Shown here one piece after another: positions 26,244 through 33,508 of a DNA stretch of 64,000 nt. Position 1 is the first letter of the stretch; every line of letters starts with the position of its first letter. Below the pieces are notes generated by a model. It had not been told where the DNA came from and searched no databases. It saw only the letters and a list, made by a program, of their open reading frames with translations. This DNA comes from an uncultured Oribacterium sp. GTDB lineage: Bacteria; Bacillota; Clostridia; Lachnospirales; Lachnospiraceae. The stretch is from the NCBI GenBank assembly GCA_946413525.1, contig CAMKKZ010000008.1:62001-126000 (forward strand), written 5' to 3'. A program made the translations under genes and the position numbers.

Positions 26244-26372
26244 CCACAAATCTTAGGTTTTGACGCGCTCTAAGGGAACGAGCGTCAAAATCCGCCTGAG
26301 GCGGACAAACCCCTGTGGGGATCGCCAAATACGGACATGAATTTTCCTGAAGGAACATTCATGTCCTATAAC
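26244..26372 (-). repeat. Family B repeat, one copy
   Basis: A string of four inverted repeats: GACATGAATTTTCC/GGAACATTCATGTC, CCCC-TGTGGGG, GCC-TGAGGCGG and TTTTGACGCGCTC/GAGCGTCAAAA. It lies upstream of the glycosyltransferase gene. Its opposite orientation at 41.7 and 53.2 kb shows it is not strand-fixed. The gap from here to 26558 is AT-rich with no gene. Confidence 0.8.
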
Positions 26373-26558
26373 TCTATCGAATATATTAATCCGGCAGGTC
26401 ATATTGCTCATGAATATGATTTTAATGTATCATGATAAGAATTATATCATAATAGAATCATACCACACTATGCTGCTTATGAAAAGCGTATAAAGTAAAG
26501 ACAATCTTGATTCTTGTCATAAAATATAAATTATTGTATATGCCTGCGAGAAAAAGAC

Positions 26559-26629
26559 TTGCATAATACCCCATGGGGGTATTATAATCAAAATCCGGCA
26601 GACATACCCCTATGGGGTATGTCTGCCGG
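26559..26629 (+). promoter_or_regulatory. csoR-copA promoter with two CsoR-type operators
   Basis: TTGCAT (26559-26564) and TATAAT (26583-26588) are 18 bases apart, and the spacer is almost entirely the palindrome ATACCCCATGGGGGTAT (26566-26582). A second palindrome, ATACCCCTATGGGGTAT (26604-26620), lies just after the -10 inside a perfect 35-bp inverted repeat (26595-26629). GC-centred ATACCCC...GGGGTAT sites are typical CsoR operators. Apo-CsoR bound here would block RNA polymerase until Cu(I) releases it. Confidence 0.85.
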
Positions 26630-26788
26630 GCTTCGATTTCCTATTCGGACAAAAGGAAACCATTCATGTACGGAAAAAGATTTTGTTTCCATCCGGATAT
26701 TCAGTGACTTATGTGAGAAACCGCGCATGGACAGAAAAAAGATTATCATTGAAAAAAACATTGTATACGGCTTCAGGAGGAACCGCAA

Positions 26789-27100
26789 ATGGACGGAGAA
26801 ATGAGCTGCCCACATTGCAGCGAGAGGAAAAAGAAAAGGTCGAAGGAAGAACAGAAAGAGCTGCTGAAACGTCTGAGGATGGCCGAAGGCCAGATCAGGG
26901 GGATACAGAACATGGTAGAAAATGACGCCTATTGCCCGGATATCCTGATTCAGGTCTCCGCCGTAACCGCTGCCCTGAACAGCTTCAACAAGGAGCTATT
27001 GGCCTGCCATATCAAAAGCTGTGTTTCCGAGGATATACGCGCGGGAAATGACGGGGCAATCGATGAATTTGTCCGGATGCTGCAAAAACTAATGAAGTAA
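26789..27100 (+). CDS. csoR: Copper-sensing repressor, CsoR family
   Basis: A 103-residue all-helical repressor. The copper ligands fit the CsoR x-C-H-C signature: Cys49, His74 and Cys78, with the same spacings (25 and 4) as in characterised CsoR, which separates it from the nickel- and formaldehyde-sensing relatives. The core LLKRLRMAEGQIRGIQNMVE is typical. An additional N-terminal Cys-x-x-Cys (residues 7 and 10) precedes a Lys-rich segment. It is followed after 20 bp by copA and preceded by matching operators, so it represses its own operon. Confidence 0.93.
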   Translation: MDGEMSCPHCSERKKKRSKEEQKELLKRLRMAEGQIRGIQNMVENDAYCPDILIQVSAVTAALNSFNKELLACHIKSCVSEDIRAGNDGAIDEFVRMLQKLMK

Positions 27101-27120
27101 AAGAAAAATCAGGGGAGGAA

Positions 27121-29997
27121 ATGAATATGGAGCAATTTATTGTCGGGGGGATGAGCTGCGCGGCCTGCCAGGCGAGGGTGGAAAAGGCCGTGGCGAAGGT
27201 TCCCGGAGTGAAGTCAGTCGCAGTCAGCCTTCTGACGAATTCAATGGGCGTGGAAGGATCCGCGGCGCAGGCGGACATTATAAAGGCAGTTGAGAATGCG
27301 GGCTATACGGCAAGCCCAAAAGGCGGACGGAAAACCGGCAAGCCGGTGGAAGGCGCCATTGGCGCAGGGAATGGCGGCACACCGGCCTCTGGAAATGACG
27401 TATCAGGCATAAGGAATGACACATCGACCGATGGGAATGGTGTATCAGACTCAGGGAAAGGCATTTCGGCCACAGGAAATGGCGTATCAATCTCTGGGGA
27501 TGGGGCTTTTGCCGCAGACGATGAAAGCTTCTCATCCCCGGAGGGTACCTTTGCCGAAGAGGAGGAAATGCTCAGGGACAGGGAAACGCCGAAATTAAAA
27601 AGAAGGCTTGTCTTTTCGGCTTTCTTCCTGCTCATGATCATGTACATCGGCATGGGCTACAATATGCTGGGTCTGCCGCTCCCCTCTTTCTTCGAACATA
27701 ATTACCTGGGGCTTACGCTTAGCCAGATGTTCCTTGCAGCCATCGTCATGTTCATTAACCGGAAGTTTTTCACGAGCGGCTTCCGCTCCCTTTTCCATGG
27801 TGCGCCGAATATGGACACCCTGGTTGCCCTCGGCTCCACGGCATCTTTCGGATGGAGCGTGGTCGTCTTCTATCAGATGTGCGGCCTGGTCACCCGGGGC
27901 GCCCCCAACATGGACCTGATGGAGCTATACCATAAGCAGCTTTATTTCGAATCCGCCGCCATGATCCCGGCGCTGATCACGGTGGGCAAGATGCTGGAGG
28001 CCATGTCAAAGGGGCGGACGACCGACGCCTTGAAAAGCCTGATGCGCCTTGCGCCGGAGACCGCGGTTCTGCTCCGGGACGGGGAGGAGAAGGAGGTGCC
28101 CATCGGCGAGGTCAGGCCCGGGGACATTTTCATCATCCGCCCGGGGGACAACATCCCCGTTGACGGCATCGTGCTGGAAGGAAGCAGCGCCGTCAATGAA
28201 GCCGCCCTGACCGGGGAATCCATCCCGGTGGACAAGGCGGAGGGCGATCATGTGAGCGCCGCCACCATGAACAGCTCAGGGTATCTCAGATGCAGGGCGA
28301 CAAGGGTCGGCCAGGATACGACGCTGGCCCAGATCATCCACATGGTGTCCGATGCCGCCGCGACAAAGGCCCCCATTGCAAAAATTGCGGACACGGTTTC
28401 AGGAATCTTCGTCCCTGCCGTTATCGCCATCGCGCTCGCTGTCACCTTTGGCTGGCTCCGGGCCGGGGAATCCCTGGGCTTCGCGCTGGCCAGGGGGATT
28501 TCCGTCCTGGTCATCTCCTGCCCCTGCGCCCTGGGCCTCGCGACGCCCGTGGCCATCATGGTGGGCAACGGTCTTGGCGCAAGGAACGGAATCCTCTTTA
28601 AGACGAGCGAGGCGCTGGAGAATGCCGGCCGGACAAAAATCGTCGCCCTGGACAAGACCGGGACGATCACGCGGGGAGTCCCGGAGGTCACGGACATCTG
28701 CCCTGCCCCGGGGCATACGGAAGACGAAATTTTGGAAAAAGCCTCAGCGCTGGAGCAAAAAAGCGAGCACCCGCTCGCCAGGGCGATCACAAAGGAGGCT
28801 GACGACAGGAAGCTGCCAGATTCCGAGGTCAGCGGCTTTTCCGCATTGCCCGGCAACGGCCTTACCGCCGTATTGGACGGCCATACGCTGCATGGCGGAA
28901 GCGGGAAATACATCCGAAGCCTGGTTCCAATCCCTGAGGAACTGGATTCTGTTTCGGAGAAACTGGCAGCCCAGGGAAAGACGCCGCTCTTTTTCGAGGA
29001 AGACGGAAAGCTTCTCGGCATCATTGCCGTCGCTGACGCCGTCAAGCCGGATTCAGAGAAGGCAATCCGGGAGCTTAAGGATCTGGGGCTCCGCATCGTC
29101 ATGCTGACCGGGGATAACGAACGGACGGCGAAGGCAATCGGCCAGGCTGCGGGCGTGGACGAGGTGGTGGCCGGGGTTCTTCCGGACGGGAAGGAGGCCG
29201 CCATCCGGGACCTTCAGAAAAAAGGAAAGGTCGCCATGGTCGGGGACGGCATTAATGACGCGCCGGCGCTTACGAGGGCGGATACCGGCATTGCCATCGG
29301 TGCGGGGACGGACGTGGCAATTGATTCCGCGGATGTCGTGCTGATGAACAGCTCCCTGATGGACGTTCCGGCCGCTATCCGCCTTTCCAGGGCGACGCTC
29401 AGAAACATACACGAGAACCTGTTCTGGGCATTCTTCTACAACCTGATCTGCATCCCTCTGGCGGCAGGGCTCTTCGCCTGGAAAATGAACCCGATGATCG
29501 GAGCCGCGGCCATGAGCCTGTCAAGCTTCACCGTCTGCATGAATGCCCTGCGCCTGAACCTCTTTGATATACGCGCCACATCAAAGACACCAGACCTTAC
29601 GGAAGGCATTGAAGCATTATCCACTGATGATGAGATAAAGGATACAGGCACAGTGAACGCAAAAACTGAGAATGAAACAATGGAAACAGGAAACGCAGAA
29701 GCTGGGAATGAAGCAATGGAATCAGGGAATGCAGAAGCTGGGAATGAAACACTGAAAACGGAAAATGAAAGGAGCAAATCTATGACAGCAACAGTCAAAA
29801 TTGAAGGCATGATGTGCGCGCATTGCGAGGCCACCGTAAAAAAGGCGTTGGAGGCCCTCCCCTTCGTCCAAAGCGCGGAAGTCAGCCATCAGGACGGGAA
29901 AGCCGTTCTCGCGCTTTCCGGAAGCCTGGACGAGCAGGCAGTCAAAACCGCGATAGAGGACAGGGATTACGCCTTCCTGGGGATTGAAACCGCATAG
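27121..29997 (+). CDS. copA: Copper-translocating P-type ATPase with an extra C-terminal metal-binding domain
   Basis: CopA exports Cu(I) across the membrane. The 958-residue protein has an N-terminal heavy-metal domain (GMSCAACQARVEKAV), a membrane region with the CPC site (ISCPCALGLATPVAIMVG), the phosphorylation motif DKTGTITRG, the SEHPLARAI nucleotide-site motif and GDGINDAPALTRAD. After the last membrane helix comes a Glu/Asn/Gly/Thr-rich linker and a second heavy-metal domain (KIEGMMCAHCEATVKKAL). The first linker (about residues 80-145) is also built of short repeats such as GNGVSxSGxG. C-terminal metal domains are uncommon in CopA. The start has GGGGAGG. Confidence 0.95.
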   Translation: MNMEQFIVGGMSCAACQARVEKAVAKVPGVKSVAVSLLTNSMGVEGSAAQADIIKAVENAGYTASPKGGRKTGKPVEGAIGAGNGGTPASGNDVSGIRNDTSTDGNGVSDSGKGISATGNGVSISGDGAFAADDESFSSPEGTFAEEEEMLRDRETPKLKRRLVFSAFFLLMIMYIGMGYNMLGLPLPSFFEHNYLGLTLSQMFLAAIVMFINRKFFTSGFRSLFHGAPNMDTLVALGSTASFGWSVVVFYQMCGLVTRGAPNMDLMELYHKQLYFESAAMIPALITVGKMLEAMSKGRTTDALKSLMRLAPETAVLLRDGEEKEVPIGEVRPGDIFIIRPGDNIPVDGIVLEGSSAVNEAALTGESIPVDKAEGDHVSAATMNSSGYLRCRATRVGQDTTLAQIIHMVSDAAATKAPIAKIADTVSGIFVPAVIAIALAVTFGWLRAGESLGFALARGISVLVISCPCALGLATPVAIMVGNGLGARNGILFKTSEALENAGRTKIVALDKTGTITRGVPEVTDICPAPGHTEDEILEKASALEQKSEHPLARAITKEADDRKLPDSEVSGFSALPGNGLTAVLDGHTLHGGSGKYIRSLVPIPEELDSVSEKLAAQGKTPLFFEEDGKLLGIIAVADAVKPDSEKAIRELKDLGLRIVMLTGDNERTAKAIGQAAGVDEVVAGVLPDGKEAAIRDLQKKGKVAMVGDGINDAPALTRADTGIAIGAGTDVAIDSADVVLMNSSLMDVPAAIRLSRATLRNIHENLFWAFFYNLICIPLAAGLFAWKMNPMIGAAAMSLSSFTVCMNALRLNLFDIRATSKTPDLTEGIEALSTDDEIKDTGTVNAKTENETMETGNAEAGNEAMESGNAEAGNETLKTENERSKSMTATVKIEGMMCAHCEATVKKALEALPFVQSAEVSHQDGKAVLALSGSLDEQAVKTAIEDRDYAFLGIETA
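29782..29997 (+). CDS. Possible separate CopZ-like copper chaperone from an internal start in copA
   Basis: An ATG in frame with copA at 29782 begins MTATVKIEGMMCAHCEATV, a complete 71-residue CopZ-type domain. It is preceded by AAAGGAG at 7 bases, a near-perfect Shine-Dalgarno lying inside the copA linker. This suggests that a free chaperone could be made in addition to the fused domain, or that a separate copZ gene was fused recently. Both are inference. E. coli makes a chaperone from copA by frameshifting, a precedent for dual products. Confidence 0.4.
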   Translation: MTATVKIEGMMCAHCEATVKKALEALPFVQSAEVSHQDGKAVLALSGSLDEQAVKTAIEDRDYAFLGIETA

Positions 29998-30031
29998 TAA
30001 ATCCCAGGGAAATGGATAATGCGGGTTTTTC

Positions 30032-30074
30032 AAAAGGGCAGTCCTCTGAGTTCGCCTCAGAGGACTGCCCTTTT
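30032..30074. terminator. Bidirectional terminator between copA and the AlkZ-related gene
   Basis: A perfect inverted repeat, AAAAGGGCAGTCCTCTGAG and its complement, closes a five-base TTCGC loop, with A and T runs on either side. It can end both copA (plus) and the convergent gene ending at 30217 (minus). Confidence 0.85.
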
Positions 30075-30216
30075 AGCTTCCTGGCCAAAGATTCAAAAAG
30101 CCATTTTGCCCATGCTTCAAACATGGCTCTGCCGCTCATAAATTAAAATATGCCAAATGCATCAGCAGCTCCGGAATAATAATCAATAAATAACGATAAT
30201 ATCAGTTTACAATATG

Positions 30217-31611
30217 TCAGTTAACTTTCTTTCCGCAAAAATACACATCCACTCCATATTCCTTCAGCTTCCCCACAATCTCTTCCAGCGTCTTCTTCCC
30301 GAGGTTCCTTATTCGAATCAGATCCCGCGGCCTTTCCCTCGCGGCCTTCAGCACAGCTCCCAGGGTCGTAAGTCCTGCCATCACCAGACATCTTTCCGCC
30401 CTGAAGTTTAGCCCGCAATTACACACGCTGATTTCATACAGCATGGCCTCAATCTCATCCGGGGCTTTTTCCAGCGCCGCCTCTCTCCTTTTCTCCTCTT
30501 CCATCCTCAGAACGCCTTCATAGCCAAGCTTTATATAGCGAAGAGTTGTATCCAGGCGAAGACGGCTTACAGCTCTTGCGCATGCCTGGCGGACCATCGC
30601 CTTCGTCATACCATGAATTCCCCCAATCTCCGCAAGGCTTTTATGTTTGTTATATCGCAGCTCGACCATGGCCTTGTCCCCTGGTTTTATTGTGCTGAGT
30701 GCGAACTCAAGGCCCTTCATCTGATCCTCTGTCAACTCCCTGTAAACCCCGTCTTCAAATATCCTTTCCAGCCCTATATCCCTGATAAGGTTTTCCGGCC
30801 ACGGGAGCTGCTGTTTTCGCTTTGGTTTTTGGATTTTCTGTTCCTTTTTCGCCTTGACGGGTACGATAATCTTTTCTGTACCCCCGTGCCTGATTGCAAG
30901 CATCTTCTCAATTGAGCCCTGGGCAGCGTTCGGTGAAATCCTTAAGGCTGCAGCCTTTATGTATTCCCAGGATTCTTTCGGATCCTCATCATACTTTGAT
31001 GTCACGAAATCGTATCCCCATTTTGTTTCGGGCGTTGCCATTAGAGCGAAATGCCATCTATTCTTCCGCTGCCCGAAATCAGTAACAATGAGATATGTCA
31101 TCATCTGAAGGTCCGTCAGGGTGCCGTTGAAATTTTGTTCCCCTCCTTTATAAAATCCGGCCTTCTCTTTCAGGTCCGATGAGGGGATTGGGGTGCTGAG
31201 GCCATTGTCTGTGAGGAACAGGGCATCCATAATCTTCTTTGTGCGGTGGCTGGCAAGACCAACATCGTAAAGAGCGTCATAATCATACCCGTTTCGGCGG
31301 TAGTTTGCGAATACAGGAAAAAAGGAGCGGCTGATGAAGCCTGCCGTGCCATGGAAAAACTTGCCATAGGCAATATCAGGATGCGACGCGAGTGCCTCAC
31401 GCCATTTCCATGGATCTGTCTCCGGATCCTTTGTCCACCAGACTTCTGATGGAACGCGCTCTTCTACGGAAAATCCTGGGATCTCGTTGGAAAAGAGAGG
31501 GAGGAAGCCGTATTCATTTAAAAAAGCTATGAGCCCGTCTTTGCCATGGATGCGGTTTGGACTGTTGTCATCACAGCCGGACATGATAAAGTTTCCGTTG
31601 ATGTTTTGCAT
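30217..31611 (-). CDS. AlkZ-related protein fused to a sigma-4-like helix-turn-helix and an RNA polymerase alpha-CTD-like domain
   Basis: The 464-residue protein has three parts. Residues 25-240 match AlkZ-related proteins (VWWTKDPETDPWKWREAL, AYGKFFHGTAGFISRSFFPV, ANYRRNGYDYDALYDVGLAS), relatives of DNA glycosylases for crosslinked DNA. Residues of about 285-360 contain a sigma region 4-like helix-turn-helix (KAMVELRYNKHKSLAEIGG, TKAMVRQACARAVSRLR). The last 65 residues resemble the alpha-subunit C-terminal domain (LNFRAERCLVMAGLTTLGAV, IRIRNLGKKTLEEIVGKL), which binds AT-rich DNA by helix-hairpin-helix. The combination suggests a DNA-binding regulator or repair factor; the function is not known. 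The Shine-Dalgarno is weak. Confidence 0.7.
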   Translation of the reverse strand: MQNINGNFIMSGCDDNSPNRIHGKDGLIAFLNEYGFLPLFSNEIPGFSVEERVPSEVWWTKDPETDPWKWREALASHPDIAYGKFFHGTAGFISRSFFPVFANYRRNGYDYDALYDVGLASHRTKKIMDALFLTDNGLSTPIPSSDLKEKAGFYKGGEQNFNGTLTDLQMMTYLIVTDFGQRKNRWHFALMATPETKWGYDFVTSKYDEDPKESWEYIKAAALRISPNAAQGSIEKMLAIRHGGTEKIIVPVKAKKEQKIQKPKRKQQLPWPENLIRDIGLERIFEDGVYRELTEDQMKGLEFALSTIKPGDKAMVELRYNKHKSLAEIGGIHGMTKAMVRQACARAVSRLRLDTTLRYIKLGYEGVLRMEEEKRREAALEKAPDEIEAMLYEISVCNCGLNFRAERCLVMAGLTTLGAVLKAARERPRDLIRIRNLGKKTLEEIVGKLKEYGVDVYFCGKKVN

Positions 31612-31660
31612 GTCTCTTTGAATCCTCCATCAGATATTTCATACACATAGTTCTTCATAT

Positions 31661-31776
31661 TTCGAAGGTGTTAGTCAACATCTATGTTGGCGATGTCAAT
31701 AGATGCTGATTTTATGCCATTCAAATCAAATGAATCATCGGTTACCAACACACTTATTGACTAACACCATTTCGAA
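31661..31776. repeat. 116-bp inverted-repeat element (MITE-like)
   Basis: TTCGAAGGTGTTAGTCAA at the left end is mirrored by TTGACTAACACC-AT-TTCGAA at the right end. The 80-bp interior has no gene and a minor inverted repeat (TCTATGTTGG...ATAGATGC). It may be a small non-autonomous insertion or a structured RNA leader. Confidence 0.6.
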
Positions 31777-31830
31777 ACTTGGTCCAGATTGCTAAAAATA
31801 CTGGCATCCGTCCAAAAGAGTTAGATACAC

Positions 31831-32196
31831 TCAGAATCTTATAATTTGAGCTCCAAACGGAGTGAGCGAAAGCTTCGCGATCTTAAAAAACTGTTTGCCA
31901 AAAGGAATGCCAACTATGGTGACGCACCAGATAAGCCCGACGACCGCATTCCCCAAAGCCATCCAAATCCCAAAGAAAAGAAGCCAGATGATGTTTGCAA
32001 GCGTGGAAACCGCTCCCCCTCCGTAAACAACATCCTTTCCAAATGGACAGAACGACAGACTTGCGAATTTGAAACATTGCAGTCCATATGGTATACCAAT
32101 CACAGTGATGCACCAGAAAACACCCGATAGTATCCAGGCCAGTCCGCTCATAAAACCGCCAAATACAAACCACAAAATATTTCCGAACAATCTCAT
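31831..32196 (-). CDS. YccF-domain membrane protein
   Basis: Two copies of the YccF repeat are visible: LFGNILWFVFGGFMSGLAWI with TVIGIPYGLQCFKFASLSFCPFG, and LANIIWLLFFGIWMALGNAVV with TIVGIPFGKQFFKIAKLSLTPFG. These form about four membrane segments. The function of YccF proteins is unknown. The frame stays open to 32280, but the ATG at 32196 is chosen because GGAGGTAGG lies at the correct distance and the family starts here; it gives 121 residues. Confidence 0.9.
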   Translation of the reverse strand: MRLFGNILWFVFGGFMSGLAWILSGVFWCITVIGIPYGLQCFKFASLSFCPFGKDVVYGGGAVSTLANIIWLLFFGIWMALGNAVVGLIWCVTIVGIPFGKQFFKIAKLSLTPFGAQIIRF

Positions 32197-32596
32197 CTGC
32201 CTACCTCCTGTTTTTCGAATCTGATTATAATTATAATACGATGGCAAAATCAGCGTCAATTCTTTTTCCGTTCTCCTCAATTAAGATAAAAACGAATTAT
32301 TATTTTGCGTTTCTAATCCATACTCCGAGTACCAGCTAAGCTTATCAACGGGGTCAAACCACATGGTATGGATTACTGCCAGTTGCAGCGCTTGTGTGTA
32401 AATTTCTTCGTCACTTGCCAGCGTCAGGTTTCATTCTTCCGGCGTTACATGATACAGCGGACGCATTACCGGGAAGTCTCTGCAACATTGTCAAGCGAAG
32501 AATTTGAATTTCTGTTGAAAAAAAAACAATTTTTGAATATAATAAGTTTGAGAAGTTAGACAGAAATACTAATTAAGAAGAAAAGGAGGTGCCCAT
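32197..32596. other. Intergenic region without a supported gene
   Basis: About 400 bp between the divergent yccF and antitoxin-like genes. A 63-codon frame at 32368-32559 lacks a ribosome binding site and resembles no family I know. The last 80 bp are AT-rich and probably hold the promoter of the following gene. I see nothing else. Confidence 0.4.
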
Positions 32597-32797
32597 ATGG
32601 CTACATCAAGCATTTTTCATAATGTAAAGATAGATACCCCGGAAAAGGCCGAGGCTTTTGTTGCTGCTCTTGAGGCATCCGAAAAAGAACCCTGGGTAAG
32701 GGCGTCCGGTTCCAAACGATATACTGTTGAGACTAATCCGGATGTCATAAGAAATCTTCATGAGATGAGAAGAAAGAAAAGAGAACAGTCAGGATGA
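32597..32797 (+). CDS. Small conserved protein, possible antitoxin
   Basis: A 66-residue protein starting MATSSIFHNVKIDTPEKAEAF, with EASEKEPWVRASG in the middle and a basic tail. Very similar small proteins occur in Lachnospiraceae directly before a GNAT acetyltransferase, an arrangement I take as toxin-antitoxin-like (from memory, not verified). Here too the stop codon overlaps the next start (ATGA), but the following gene is a stub. A strong AAAGGAGG precedes the start, so it is probably still translated. Confidence 0.6.
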   Translation: MATSSIFHNVKIDTPEKAEAFVAALEASEKEPWVRASGSKRYTVETNPDVIRNLHEMRRKKREQSG

Positions 32798-32958
32798 GCT
32801 TTAGCGTTGAAAATATTCTGGATATGATCAGTTCCTGCAGCGAGGAAAGCTTACAGTCTGACTTTGCCGTTTTTGACTGTCCCCAGAATATCGATCTTCT
32901 TCCTGATTGTTCCAGTGGATTTACACTCGCCAAGATGCATGTCTATGTCACTAAGTAA
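32794..32958 (+). pseudogene. Truncated GNAT-like partner of the small upstream protein
   Basis: The frame starts at an ATG that overlaps the upstream stop codon by 4 bases and reads MSFSVENILDMISSCSEESL, then FAVFDCPQNIDLLPDC and stops after 54 residues. The FxCPxN segment resembles the N-terminus of GNAT proteins found next to the upstream gene in relatives. The acetyl-CoA-binding motif is missing. It is probably a deletion remnant. Confidence 0.45.
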
Positions 32959-33080
32959 AGTAAAATGTTAAATTATGGATTAATGTTAATCATTCGTCAT
33001 TATAGCCCTAAACCGTGCTGATGACTATTTTTTCTGTGTCAAAACACAGCTTATTATAATAGGCCGTAAAACCCTATGCA

Positions 33081-33305
33081 TCATCCTTCGCCGTTAATCA
33101 TCCACGACAGCTCCCCCCAGGTCATGCCGTATACAATCGGTATTGGCAATTGGCCGACATTGGATTTATAGGCATCTTGCAGGATCGGGCCATCCACATA
33201 AAATCCGTTGGGGTTTGGCCGGTCTAAAATGATGACCTCTTTGTTTTCCAGCGCGCAGGCGTCCATCAGGTAATACATAGACAGATTCTTCCGGGTATGA
33301 ACCAA
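33081..33305 (-). pseudogene. Fragment of a NamZ/DUF1343 (exo-N-acetylmuramidase-like) gene
   Basis: The 74 residues VIILDRPNPNGFYVDGPIL, then LPIPIVYGMTWGELSWMINGEG match the centre of DUF1343 proteins, in which the DRPNPNG and HGMTxGELAxMINGE blocks are highly conserved. The histidine before GMT is replaced by tyrosine, and both ends of the roughly 400-residue protein are missing. The fragment starts MVHTRKNLSMYYLMDACALENK without a ribosome binding site. It is a decayed gene. Confidence 0.7.
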
Positions 33306-33378
33306 TGGGAAATCTGCAGGCTGAAAAAATCACTTTTCAAAACACTCTCTAGTGATTATACTGTAGAAGGAATATATA

Positions 33379-33463
33379 AGTATGAAAAGCAAGCCTTTCA
33401 TACTTCATTTGTGCCACTGGCGCGTCACAAATTAGACTCAATGCCTGCGGCATCAAGTCAAAG
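33379..33463. repeat. Family C repeat upstream of the guaA-like gene
   Basis: A TATGAAAAGC/GCCTTTCATA hairpin, TTCATTTGTGCC, then CACAAATTAGACTCAATGCC and TGCGGCATCAAGTCAA. It fills most of the gap in front of the GMP synthase domain, where the missing amidotransferase part would be expected. Confidence 0.8.
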
Positions 33464-33508
33464 GATGCGTGGGTTATTGCCCGGCAAACGCAAAGAAAGG
33501 AAGGGAGA

